Below are positions 34,916 to 44,412 of a DNA stretch of 64,000 bases, one piece after another. The translations under genes and the position numbers were made by a program. The notes beneath the pieces were generated by a model. It was given only the letters and a program-made list of their open reading frames with translations, did not search any database and was not told the DNA's origin. The stretch comes from Brachyhypopomus gauderio (taxonomy: Eukaryota; Chordata; Actinopteri; Gymnotiformes; Hypopomidae), in assembly GCF_052324685.1 (NCBI RefSeq), contig NC_135213.1:3683646-3747645 (forward strand), written 5' to 3'. Each line of letters starts with the position of its first letter. Position 1 is the first letter of the stretch.

Positions 34916-35706
34916 TTAGAACAGCCATGGTGTTGTGTTTGTGTCACGGTAAAGTTGACCGTTCACGTAGAGTTTGTCCACTGAGATTACAGCCCGGGAA
35001 CCTGCTTGGATGAAACTCTTGCGGATGGAGAACAGGACCTTGCGTCGCTCCAGGATTTCTTTGGGGAACTGGTCGTTGATACTAAAGTCCGTTCCTTTCA
35101 GCTCCCGGCCGTGGCTCTTTAGCAGTTCTTTATGCTTGTAGTGTTCAAACTTGTCCACGATCGGTCTGGGTCTCCGCGCATCCGGCTGTCCCCCCCCCCC
35201 CCCCCCCCCCCCCCCAGGCGGTGAACGCGGTGTAAACTGATGGTTTTGATGGTGGACTCTGAGATTTTCAGGTAATTTTGCATAAATGTTTTTACCGTGG
35301 TCTCGGCGTCTTCGTCTGCCTTCTCCGGAATACCTGCAAATATTAAATTCTCTCATGCTACAGGATCTTTTCTTGTTTTCTTCCGAGAGCCGGTTCATTC
35401 CCTCGGTGAGCGATTTCACCGACTCTCTAAGAACCGTGTTTTCTCCCGCGAGTGCCTCCACTTGCTGCTGGCTGAACTCCACCGACTCGCGCAAGGCCTG
35501 AATCTCTTGGTGGAGAATTTCCACCAGCGCCAGGCGCGCGTCGAACCTGGACAGTTTGGTGTTGATGGACTCCAGAATGTCCGCCGTGCTACAGGTGTGT
35601 GGGGAAGCCGCTCCTGGGGAAGCTTCGGCACGGCTCCTCTTGGTCGATCTGCTTTGCTCATGATTCTTTCAAAGCAGTCATCTATATACGTGAGTATATT
35701 GTCCAA
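34916..35706 (-). pseudogene. L1 ORF1 protein (coiled coil, RNA-binding)
   Basis: It starts at 35706 (MDNILTYIDDCFERIMSKAD). A frameshift near 35570 moves to the 35524-34916 frame. A heptad-rich coiled coil follows (LHQEIQALRESVEFSQQQVE, LAGENTVLRESVKSLTEGMN). Then there is a basic RRRRRD stretch, a long Gly run encoded by a C/G homopolymer (35191-35215), and the C-terminal domain (FPKEILERRKVLFSIRKSF, DKLYVNGQLY). ORF1 proteins form trimers that coat LINE RNA. The homopolymer may itself have slipped. Confidence 0.85.
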
Positions 35707-36639
35707 ATCTTCGCGGTGCTCCAGAGTGGTTGAGTTTTTGCAGCATTGTCAGACACACAGGCAGCAACTTTATCCTGAAGTCCCCACTCCCTTGCTGCTA
35801 CCCTCAGAAGTTGTTCTGACAGATTGTCAGCAGTGTACCTCTCACTTATCTCAAAACACTCAAGCAGGACAGAGGCCATCTTAGTCATCAATAAAATGAC
35901 ACGTCACAGACATAAATGATATTTTTCTGGATTTCCAGCAGTCTGTGGTCAGGCACACAGCTTTAGCTTTATCCACCTTCACTCTTATTTCTTCATGTGT
36001 CTTCCTGTACATGTCTGGAATAATTGTGTTGGACAGTGCTTTCCTGCTGGGTAACACATAGTTGGGGTTCAGGTCCTTGGTAAATTGGCTAAATCCAGTG
36101 TCTTCAACGATGGAGTATGGCTGAAAATCCTTAGCAATCATTCTTGCCAGCATTTCATCTAAAGCCCTTTGTCTAAGGGAGTCAATAGGCCGAGGCCTTG
36201 ATACAAAATGCGTCAGTCTGGCTTGTGTTCCTCCTCTTACTCTGGGTCTACCTCCTGTTTCCCCTGGTGGTGTGGCAACAGTAGCTGGAGCTCGACCAGT
36301 GATGGTGCTGCTACTGGTTGGAGGAGCAGTGCTGACAGTGCTGGTTCCACTTGCTGCTGGTGCAGTGCTGCTGGTACTGGCAGTAGGAGCAGGCTCAGGC
36401 TGAGGTTCATCTCTTACCTGTAACAGCTGCACAGTCGGATGTTTCAACCTTAAATGCTGGTGTAGATTGGCTGTGGAACCACCTTTGATGGACAGTTCGG
36501 CCTTGCAAATTGTGCATGATGCAGCTGTTGCTGAAATGTAATGAAATTGTCTCCATACAGCACTTCTCCTGGAATCACTCATCTTTATAACTTGACTGTC
36601 TCACTCTCAAACTTTGGGGGTGGAGTGTTAGTGGGTTCA

Positions 36640-36644
36640 AGGAG

Positions 36645-36685
<41 letters not shown>

Positions 36686-38340
36686 CTTTATTTATATAGC
36701 ACCTTTCATACATACATGCAACTCAAAGTGCTTTACAGTATAAATAAAAAACATAAAAAGACAAAAAGAAAATGTTAGAAGAAATTAAAGTAAAATAACA
36801 TAAAATGTAAAAAAGTAAAGTAAACAATATAATAAAAAAGTAAAGTAAATAAAACTAAGATCTAAAGAGGAAGTAAATATAAGATAAAAATAAAATATTA
36901 AAATTAAAGATAAAAAGAAATAATTAAAGTGACAAATTATAAAATAATAGACGAGTTTCTTAACTAAAAGCAGATCTAAACAGGAATGTTTTGAGACTGT
37001 TCTTGAAACTATTCAGGGATGAAATGCCTCTGAGCTCTTCAGGAAGAGAATTCCAGAGCTTTGGGCCATAGTGGCTAAAAGCACCCTCGCCAATCTTTAA
37101 TCGGCATCTAGGAATCACCAGTAGATTACTGTTTGAAGACCTCAGAGACCTGACTGGAACATCTAACCATCATTTCACTGAGGTAAAGAGGGGCAAGACA
37201 ATGAAGACATTTAAAAACCATGACTAGAACCTTAAAATCTATCCTAAAGCTGACAGGTAACCAGTGAAGTGAGTGGAGTGCAGGTGTAATATGATCTCCC
37301 TTTCTCCTGCGGGTCAGAACCCTTGCAGCCGCATTCTGAACTCTCTGTAGGTGCGAAATAGAGCTCTTTGGAAGAGCAGATAGAACAGCGTTACAATAAT
37401 CTAGCCTTGATGTGATAAATACATGGACAAGTTTTTCACTGTCAGCAGGAGTGAGCATATCTCGGACCTTAGCAATGTTTCGAAGGTGAAAATAAGCTGT
37501 CTTGCATGTAGTCATGATGTGTGATTTGAAGCTGAGCTCATTATTAAAGGTGACGCCCAGGTTCTTAACACATTGTCTGGCATTCAGATTCATTTGATTT
37601 AAATAAGTCTGGACATCATTCCTTTGTGAATCACTGCCAAGAACAAGAACCTCTGTCTTCTGTTTATTTAATTGCAGAAAATTGTCAGACATCCATGTCT
37701 ATCATCTATGCCAGGGGTCTCCAACACGTCACTCGCGGCCAATGAATTACATATAAATTTGTAAACCTAATTGGTCCCATCGAGAAATCTACTTAAATTT
37801 ATGTCCAATCAAAATTCACAGTTGTCCCTCCCCTTCTAACACTAAATGATTATTCGCCAATTATACAACAGTTAGTTCACAATCCGACTGGTTGAGAAGT
37901 GTTCTAACCCTGCAGATATGTGTGATAACAACACGGTATTCTCGTTCTCTGGATCACTCCGCGGACGCGTTGTCAAGTAACAGCATGTACATATATTCAC
38001 GATAACACACTCCCTCATGTTCTATTGCTCAATTAGCTGTCAAAGTTAGGCTGCCGTCAATATTTAATAAACCAGGGGTCACCCACGTCATGAGTCGCCC
38101 GCGGGCTTGTTTTAAAAATAGCTCTAGCGCCATGCACCAAAGCGCTGCATCGTTTATGTTTTTGCTACTATTATAGATTGTCCGCGGTTGCTAGCGGTCA
38201 ATCGGGGGGGGGGAGGGCTACCCCCCCCCCCCCCCCCCCGGTAGCCCTCCGCAATAACTGGTATCCAAGAAGTAGCTCCCAGTTCCAAAAAGGTTGGAGA
38301 CCCCTGATCTATGCAGTCAAACAGTGAGCAAATTGATTGG
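36640..38340 (-). pseudogene. L2 LINE 3' portion with nested hAT
   Basis: The minus-strand frame 37692-37126 matches the L2 at 55641-57020 closely: FLQLNKQKTEVLVLGSDSQR, VKNLGVTFNNELSFKSHI, LDYCNAVLSALPKS, QNAAARVLTRRR, HSLHWLPVSFRIDFKVLV. The 3' untranslated region ends CTGTAAAGCACTTTGAGTTG and then an (ATT)n tail, read as (ATA)n at 36645-36684. The upstream L2 sequence continues past the hAT to about 38340. Confidence 0.85.
37712..38306. mobile_element. Non-autonomous hAT element inside the L2
   Basis: Its ends are CAGGGGTCTCCAAC and GTTGGAGACCCCTG, perfect inverted repeats, with the 8-bp duplication ATCTATGC (37704-37711 and 38307-38314). Internal long G and C runs (about 38204-38240) can pair as a hairpin. 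A second copy starts at 59302. Confidence 0.95.
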
Positions 38341-38604
38341 TTGGACTATACCAATTATCAGGAAAGAAGGGTGAAGGTGAAGCTGAAGATTTCATCACAA
38401 CTCGAAAATGACCAAAGGTTTACTATCACAATGTATTTTTACAATGTGAGTGTTTGTATTCACGTTATTTTCCATGACAACGCTGGGCAGGGCCATCTTG
38501 GTTGACTTTGTGTTAGAACTTCCGGTGCTACGGATACGCTGATACCGATTACAAGCAAAACGACAACAAACACAAAATGACTAGCATAATATGTTCAGTT
38601 AGAG

Positions 38605-39189
38605 CAGAGGTGGCCAACCCGTCAGAGACGAGGGGTGGCGAGTGTAAATTATTAGCGGGGGGGATATAAAATGGACACAAATTAAGTAAAAAAACAAACA
38701 CAAACTTCCTTATAAACATAAGGCGTGATGTGCTTCAGGACTTTGTCACGTTTGGAGCACACTACGAGCTCTGTTATGTACGCAACTGTTGTTTTCTAGG
38801 TGAAAAGTGGATAAACTCCGTTTAGAAGAGAACAGTGTCAGTTTTGAAGCTCCCTCAGTCATCTGCGGTGCCTTTGCTGAACCTCGTATGTGGTTTATTC
38901 CAAAACGTGTGACAGAAGAACCGCGTCTCACCAACGAGACTCAAATCACAAACTCAATATCACAGATACTTCATGCCGCTAGTCTCCCGTTTTCCACTAC
39001 GCCGGTTTTAAAAGTATTAGCGGCTCGCTAGGCTTTTAAACAAACCGCCCACCACGAAGATGTAGTAGTGTGTCGCCCTCAGAGCTGATTAACTAACCGG
39101 GCCACGACACACACCGTTTTGCAGGTGAGAGTGGACCGGCTGGGGAGCCGCATGAAACCAGGCAAAGAGCCGCAGGTTGGCCACTCCTG
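38605..39189. mobile_element. Non-autonomous hAT element inside the THAP frame
   Basis: It starts CAGAGGTGGCCAACC and ends GGTTGGCCACTCCTG (one mismatch in the inverted repeat), with a perfect 8-bp duplication AGTTAGAG (38597-38604 and 39190-39197). 585 bp, no transposase. Confidence 0.95.
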
Positions 39190-39335
39190 AGTTAGAGGGT
39201 GTCACAATAATTGGAAGAAGAGGAAAACTTGGCTTGACCAACAGTGTTACGAACACAGCTCGAAAAGATCTGAGTGTTGCGGGGCACCTTATAACTTGTA
39301 TCCACCGCCTTCCAAAGAAGAGGACCTGCGTCTAA

Positions 39336-40014
39336 AGCCTGGTTTATACTTTCGCGATCGACCGTAGCGCGCGACCCTGCGCGAGCGGTGTAGGCGTTTA
39401 TACTGCTGCAGTGTAAACGTCGCTGCAGTGTTCTCCGAAACGATAGGTGGCAGTGGAGAATAAAAAACCCCAGCAAAACCGGGGAAAGAACATTTTTACC
39501 TGACCAGAGACCGTATATATACACACATCAGGCATCAAACGTAAATATGGCTTTGCAGTGTTGTCCGAAACGATACGTTAACAAATACGAGCCTCTTGTA
39601 ATTCCAGGGCGAAACATGAGAGAACGTGAAGATGTTAAGATTGGGCGTTTTGAAAATAAACAACCATAAACTAATGTGATAAAAAAGCGAATTATTTCGA
39701 TTCATTTCGAGTATATGTATAAATATTTAACTTAATTAAGTTTAACGTGCTGGGAAATATTGAAATGGACCTTTAAAGTGACGTACAAGTGCTTTTAATT
39801 CCACCTTGTATAGGTGTATGAACCCGGCAAACATGACTTTGTCCATCGCGCTGAAGTGCGGCGCGCGCGCGAAGTTACAAAATTCGAGAGGTGCACGACC
39901 TCGCGCCGCAAAAGCGCGCGAGGCCCTCGCGCACGGGCGGAGCCACAGCGATTACGTCATTTTCGCCGCGCGGACCCTCGCGCCGCTTGCGGCACGTCGA
40001 GTATAAACCAGGCT
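39336..40014. mobile_element. PIF/Harbinger-like MITE inside the THAP frame
   Basis: Perfect inverted ends AGCCTGGTTTATACT and AGTATAAACCAGGCT are flanked by TAA (39333-39335 and 40015-40017), the 3-bp TWA duplication of PIF/Harbinger. 679 bp. The right portion (39860-39990) is extremely rich in GCGCG motifs. Confidence 0.9.
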
Positions 40015-40344
40015 TAAGGCTGAAGGCGCTAAATTTAAAACATCCACCCAAACGTCCATACATCTGCTCTTATCATTTTGTGGAGGGGAAACCAACACCA
40101 GATCATCCTTATCCCGAGAAACGGCTCGGTTATGAAGCTCCGATTAAGCAAACGCGTCGGGTGCTTGTGAGGCTATCAGATAAGTAACTATTTTATAATC
40201 AGTGGCCACATCTTTTCCTTGCATTCATTTTGTAATTAAGTAAAGAAGTAAATAGACAAGAATGCCTATTTTATGAAAAAAATCATTAAAATGTAGTAGT
40301 GTACACTAATGCGAAAATAGCTGACCGGAAGTTCTAACACAAAG

Positions 40345-41210
40345 GCGGAAGAAACACACACTTGAAAGTGGGCATGGCGAAATACGGTGAATAGGTGTGA
40401 GAGGGACATACTATGATTGTTTGCAGATATGGGCAACTTTCAATGAAGTGTGTATGCGTGTGCATTCTTCCCTCCATTATAGCCCTGATGGTTGAGTCCT
40501 GCAGGTCTCTACAACTGAAGAAAACACACTCAAGAAAACAAAGTACAGTTTAATTTTAATCAAGCATACACACTATACAATTGTATATTCTAGCTAATTT
40601 ATTAAAGTGACAACAATCTCTCATCGAGCTAGGAAAAGTTAACTTCAGAGGAGCCTTCAATTAAGGGTTTAAGTTGCCATGGCAACGACCTAGGTCAATC
40701 CAGACAAGCAGGAGCCAAACTTTGACAGATTCATGACTTTTTTTGGATGTGATGGTACAAGTGAAAATTTGCCTTCAAAATCACACAGTATTCTTACATG
40801 ATAATGCAGCTAATGTCACGGTGAGGCGAGGCTGAAATAAAGTGGCGGGTTTTTTGCTCTGCTAATCTTCTGTTCATATATTCGTTTCCATGATCTGAAA
40901 TGTGTAATTCTATATATATATATATATATGTATGTATGCGAGAGCCCTCAGTTCATGAACGAATCAGAGTGAACGAGAGTCCTCAGGAGATAGTTACTCG
41001 AATAAGTAGTAGAAAAGCAAGAGAGAGCGACAGAGAGCTTAAGGTGGTGAGACACCTAAACGCAACCAAAGATCAGAGAAATGGCTGAGGACGTCAAAGG
41101 CGAGACAAACCGATTCAGCAGTGATCCGCTGTGATTGCGCCTGGAGAGTCTAGGACTGACTCGGTTGCCTCTAGTGTTAGGAGGAGCGGCAGCCGAGCCA
41201 GGCCTGACAA
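40345..41210. other. Non-coding; includes a block shared with 27070-27165
   Basis: 40690-40790 (TAGGTCAATCCAGACAAGCA, GATTCATGACTTTTTTTGGA, TGTGATGGTACAAGTGAAA) resembles 27077-27160 in the presumed intron of the hAT transposase. A sequence starting TGTCACGGTGAGGCG at 40814 may be another LTR; its far end (perhaps GCCTGACA near 41210) and target duplication were not confirmed. (TA)n at 40913-40930. Confidence 0.4.
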
Positions 41211-41219
41211 CGCAATTGA

Positions 41220-41450
41220 CTTTCAGTTCCGGGACTCAGAAGTTTACATTTCTGCCCGCATTTAATTTTTCACCATCAATATTTTTTACTCGGTAACGTG
41301 AGGGGGTTCAAAGGTAGTGAAGTAAAACTACTTGGGTCAAAATTTACTCAAGTAAAAGTAAAAATTACATATTTCGAAAACTACTCAGTAAATTACTCAT
41401 AAAAAGTACTCACAGTAACGTGAGTAAATGTAATTCATTACTTTCCACGC
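41220..41450 (-). mobile_element. hAT (ZBED-type) terminal region
   Basis: Read on the minus strand, GTGGAAAGTAATGAATTACA then TTTACTCACGTTACTGTGAG, and repeated TACTCAAGTAAAAGTAAA-type motifs on the plus strand, are typical of the 5' end of fish hAT elements with BED-type transposases. It is on the correct side and strand to belong to the transposase at 36582. The outermost bases (CAGAG) are missing. Confidence 0.55.
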
Positions 41451-41472
41451 ATGATATGTGTATACATATATA

Positions 41473-41743
41473 CACAGTACAAGCCACAAGTTTGGAAACG
41501 CCTTCTCATTCATGAGCTTTTTTTTATTTCCATGACTATTTACATGGTAGATTCTCACTGAAGGCATTACAACTATGAATGAACACCCTTTGCTCTGATT
41601 ACTGCTTTGCACATTCTTAGAATTGTCTCAATGAGCTTCAATAGGTAGTCACCTGAAATGGTTTTTGGGTTTGCCTTATCAGGGTTAATTAGTGGAAGCT
41701 CATTGAGGGAATGCCAAGAGTGTGCAACTTTTGGCCTGTGCTG
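41473..41743. mobile_element. Tc1/mariner-type MITE
   Basis: Bounded by TA (41471-41472 and 41744-41745). Ends CACAGTACAAGCCACAAGTT and, inverted, CAACTTTTGGCCTGTGCTG are imperfect inverted repeats. The interior has the widespread fish block CATGACTATTTACATGGTAG and ATTCTCACTGAAGGCATTAC. A (GT)n tract follows at 41745-41772. Confidence 0.8.
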
Positions 41744-41774
41744 TATGTGTGTGTGTGTGTGTGTGTGTGTGCTA

Positions 41775-42418
41775 TTTGCACTAACTGTTTTGAGAAATGC
41801 ACTGGTTGTGATACCAATGTGAATCATGATGTGAAAAATCTACCAAATTGACTGAGAAAAACTGTAAAACCACTGCAATGATATGATATGATAGATATGA
41901 TTAATGGGATTTATATTTTTCACTGTAGACATAATCTTTAACCCCACCAAAGATTATTGTTTGTGCTTTACTTTGAAATAGTAATGAATGTTAATGAATT
42001 TCATTAACATTTTTTTCATAGCTGGAAATCAAGTACAGAAGTACAGTATGATGTCATAAAGCCCTTTTTTGAAATGATTTCATTTGTTCACATTCTAGAA
42101 CACTGTGGGTCCCGAAATCCTAATGGAATCCTCCTCTTCTTGTGCCAGCAAGAAGAGAAGACTTGGAAACAACGAGGGGAACGAGTGAAACACTAATACT
42201 AGCAAAAGTAATAAAAACTTTAGAAGTACAACTGTAGAAGTAGTAAAGCTAATGTAACATTAAATAAATATGTGTTCAGTATAGTGTTTGTTTTATGATT
42301 AAACAGCTTTGTGATAAATAAAAAAAATCATACATTATATTCCAAAGATCACACAGTCACTGTGCTTTTATTAGGACCCTTGTGGTTCTTTATTCAGATA
42401 AAAGTGAAACAATCATTG
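41775..42418. other. No feature recognised
   Basis: AT-rich non-coding sequence before the family A LTR element. Confidence 0.5.
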
Positions 42419-42423
42419 AATTT

Positions 42424-42754
42424 TGTCACAGTGAGGACCCTGGGTCCTCCCTTTTGGGCGTGTGTCTACGTTGTCTACTCGTCTGCGTCTGTAGATCTCC
42501 GTGGGTGTGGTTGTCTTGTGATAATCCGTCTCACCTGTGGCTCATCTCGTAATCACGCGGGACATATGGGGTTTGTCTATTTAATGTGCGCTTGCGCAGT
42601 GTCCTGTGCTCGTCGTTGTCTGAGTGTGCATGTTGTGTGTGCATGTTTTTGTTTCTCGTGCGCTATTGCGCAATATATGTCTCGCATTAAAAGTGACGTC
42701 TGCTATAAAGCAAGGATTCCGTGTCTCGTCCTTCGCCGCTCCGCCACCATCACA
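42424..42754 (+). repeat. 5' LTR of the family A element
   Basis: It starts TGTCACAGTGAGGACCC and ends CGCCACCATCACA. It differs from the 3' LTR at scattered sites and by small indels, for example GCTCCGCC near the end and a shorter GTCTACGTTGTCTAC run. Confidence 0.9.
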
Positions 42755-42784
42755 GAACGACGAGCCGACAAGAGACACCAAAGA

Positions 42785-43570
42785 ATGCCAGGCTACGCCA
42801 CTCGGGCAAAGAAGGGGAAGAGACCCAGCAAGCACCAACATGGCTCTTCCCCTGCCCAGCACCGCAACGCCTCCGTGCCCCTCGAGCTGTTGGAGCAGGA
42901 CCCGTTCCACGGGGCCATGCTGCATCAGGCTCGAGAAGCCTGCAACACTGAGCAGGCGGAGAGCTTCCGCGAAGCCGCGGAACGGTGGTGGAGAGAACAA
43001 CACCCCTCTCCATCCCGAGACCTCTCGCCCCTGAGGGTAGGCGCCCTCGAACTCTGCTCCACGGAGAAAACCCCCGAGAGCGAGTTCGAGGAGGAGGAAT
43101 CAGAGGGCGAGGAAGACGAGGAGGGCGAAGAACCTGCTCCCTCAGTGTGCTCCGCCCCTACCGTGGACTACGGTGGGGAGGAGGAGGACTACCTTCCGTC
43201 CGAGTGCTCCGCCCCTACCGTGGACTACGGTGGAGGAGAGGCGGATGAAGAGGACTACCCTCCGTCGGTGTGCTCCGCGCCCTCCGTATACTACGATGGG
43301 GAGGAGGAGTCTTACACCGAGGAGGAGGGCGGTTCCTACACGGAGGAGGAAGAGGAGAGTCCATCCCCCTCGGAGCTCTCCAGCGGGGCGGTGAAAGGAA
43401 GGAAGAGTCCTGTAGCGGGCTTAGCCCCCGACCGCTCCAGGTGTAGCGACATGGAATACTCCCGGGGTAGCAGCCCGGAGCAGCCTATGAGCTGGAGCCA
43501 GGGCAGTGAGGCGATGGAGACTGAGGAAGACGCCCGCACTACCAGCTACAGAGGGCGGTCGCGAGGTTAA
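42785..43570 (+). CDS. Acidic repeat protein of the family A LTR element (gag-position ORF)
   Basis: 261 residues from the ATG 31 bases after the 5' LTR; the frame is also open upstream, but this ATG follows the LTR. The N-terminus is basic (MPGYATRAKKGKRPSKHQ). A helical-looking middle follows (HQAREACNTEQAESFREAAE, RWWREQ). Then comes a strongly acidic Glu-rich half with three tandem copies of a CSAP(T/S)V.Y..GEE unit (about residues 119-180) and SYTEEE repeats. The end is Ser-rich (SPEQPMSWSQGSEAME). No zinc knuckle, protease or capsid motif is visible. By position it could replace gag, but its role is unknown. An intact frame inside an otherwise decayed landscape suggests youth or selection. 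Confidence 0.7.
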   Translation: MPGYATRAKKGKRPSKHQHGSSPAQHRNASVPLELLEQDPFHGAMLHQAREACNTEQAESFREAAERWWREQHPSPSRDLSPLRVGALELCSTEKTPESEFEEEESEGEEDEEGEEPAPSVCSAPTVDYGGEEEDYLPSECSAPTVDYGGGEADEEDYPPSVCSAPSVYYDGEEESYTEEEGGSYTEEEEESPSPSELSSGAVKGRKSPVAGLAPDRSRCSDMEYSRGSSPEQPMSWSQGSEAMETEEDARTTSYRGRSRG

Positions 43571-44081
43571 AGGGGAATGCCATACGGCCTGCCAAGGGGA
43601 GAGGCCAGCCACGCTGCTCCAGGCGCGTCCGCCAGCCGCGCTGCTCCATGTGCGTCCGCCTGCTGCACGGCACCCGGTGGAGGGTTCACAGCGAGAGCAG
43701 GAGGAGGACCGCCCACCGCAGCACCAGCAGCTCCTGGTCTCTCTCCCCTGATCGCTCTCCTCCTGGCGCGTAGCTTGGTGCCTATGTAGTGTGTGTGTCT
43801 GTTCCGATGTTTGTGTGTCTTCCCGTATGTGTGCCTAACCCCCTTTTCCCGTTTGTGCCTCTTTGTGTAAGTGTACTTGTTTGTGTGTTTGTGAACGTTC
43901 CGTTGTGTCTGTCTAACGTCTTTTCCCCGGTCTTCCCAGGGAGGGTGTTCTAGTTGGTTCGTCGAGGGCGGTCACCTCCCAGACCCAGGACTGAGCGCAT
44001 CGGATCCACCCATCGACGTGGGTTCGGGGCACTCTGTCCTGTTGGCACCCCGGGACGGGTAGTGCCCTTGGAGGGGGCGTC

Positions 44082-44412
44082 TGTCACGTTGAGGACCCTA
44101 GCCTCTCCCTTTTGGGCGTGTGTCTACGTTGTCTACGTCTACTCGTCTGCGTCTGTGGATCTCCATGGGTGTGGTTGGGTCTTGTGATAATCCGTCTCAC
44201 CTGTGACTCGTCTCGTAATCACGCGGGACATATGCGGTTTGTCTATTTAATGTGCGCTCGCGCAGTTTCCTGTGCTCGTCGTTGTCTGAGTCTGCACGTT
44301 GTGTGTGCATGTTTTTGTTTCTCGTGCGCTATTGCGCAATATATGTCTCGCATTAAAAGTGACGTCTGCTATAAAGCAAGGATGCGGTGTCTCGTCCTTC
44401 GCCACCGTCACA
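44082..44412 (+). repeat. 3' LTR of the family A element
   Basis: It starts TGTCACGTTGAGGACCC and ends CTTCGCCACCGTCACA. It follows the purine tract at 44069-44081 and is followed by the AATTT duplication. Confidence 0.9.

Larger units (their letters stand above)
27661..35736 (-). mobile_element. L1/Tx1-like LINE, near full length, inserted in the hAT transposase
   Basis: It is flanked by a perfect 14-bp target duplication TTTGCAGCATTGTC (27647-27660 and 35737-35750). Its 3' end is on the left, with a poly-A tail seen as about 19 T on the plus strand. ORF1 lies at 35706-34916 and ORF2 at 34286-29857. It is interrupted by a hAT (27905-29069), a CACTG-ended MITE (29230-29471), a SINE (29478-29666), a solo LTR (32664-33357), a small retro tail (33930-33985) and a second SINE (34642-34843). 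Confidence 0.95.
26600..36582 (-). pseudogene. BED-finger hAT transposase (ZBED-like), split by an L1 insertion
   Basis: Exon-like pieces on the minus strand: 36582-35881 has a BED finger (WRQFHYI, CTICKAELSIKGGSTANLHQ, HLRLKHP) and a Pro/Ser/Thr-rich linker. 35891-35751 has MASVLLECFEISERYTADNL and CVSDNAA. After the L1, 27660-27237 has NVVKAIQITSWPHLFCFAHT, CPTRWSSTY and FEEVTVEISGER. 26924-26640 has RFKKKAFGKD. The C-terminal hATC domain was not recognised. The junction at 27236 is a good donor (GAGAG|GTAAGTG) and 26925 a good acceptor (TTTCTCTCAG|GTATG), so an intron of about 310 bp is inferred. A frameshift near 35890 and a stop near 27405 make it a pseudogene. The sequence at 41220-41450 looks like this family's terminal region. 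Confidence 0.8.
38577..40187 (+). pseudogene. THAP-type zinc-finger protein, frame intact apart from two transposon insertions
   Basis: From ATG (38577-38579) to TAA (40185-40187) is 1611 nt. Subtracting the hAT with one 8-bp duplication (593) and the MITE with one TAA (682) leaves exactly 336 nt: 111 residues and a stop, with no frameshift. The frame has a C2CH pattern: CSVRGC (C-x4-C), then about 60 residues later CSYHF (C-x2-H), followed by PTPDHPYPEKRLGY. The spacing is longer than in classical THAP domains. The role would be sequence-specific DNA binding. A GTAACT at 40184 could be a splice donor, in which case this is only the first coding exon. As it stands the protein cannot be made unless the insertions are spliced out. 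Confidence 0.65.
38506..40344 (+). mobile_element. THAP-domain DNA transposon (P-element-like), with two nested elements
   Basis: A 21-bp perfect inverted repeat (CTTTGTG...TTCCGGT) sits at 38506-38526 and, inverted, at 40324-40344. It encloses a THAP-type coding frame. THAP domains are the DNA-binding part of P-type transposases, so a P-like origin is inferred. No catalytic transposase region is present and I could not see a target duplication. Removing the two internal insertions leaves about 560 bases. Confidence 0.65.
42424..44412 (+). mobile_element. Complete short LTR element, family A (non-autonomous)
   Basis: Two 331-bp LTRs (42424-42754 and 44082-44412) begin TGTCAC and end TCACA. 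The whole 1989-bp unit is flanked by the perfect 5-bp duplication AATTT (42419-42423 and 44413-44417). A purine-rich GGAGGGGGCGTC lies directly before the 3' LTR. Each LTR has a TATTTAAT box, a CATTAAAAG-type signal and a shared CGTCGTTGTCTGAGT block. The interior is 1327 bp with one frame and no protease, RT, RNase H or integrase, so mobilisation must depend on another element. I found no clear tRNA primer site after the 5' LTR. Confidence 0.9.

Noticed and set aside
42311..42784. N-terminal extension of the family A ORF upstream of 42785
   Set aside because: That part runs through the 5' LTR and flanking DNA; the ATG just after the LTR is the better start.
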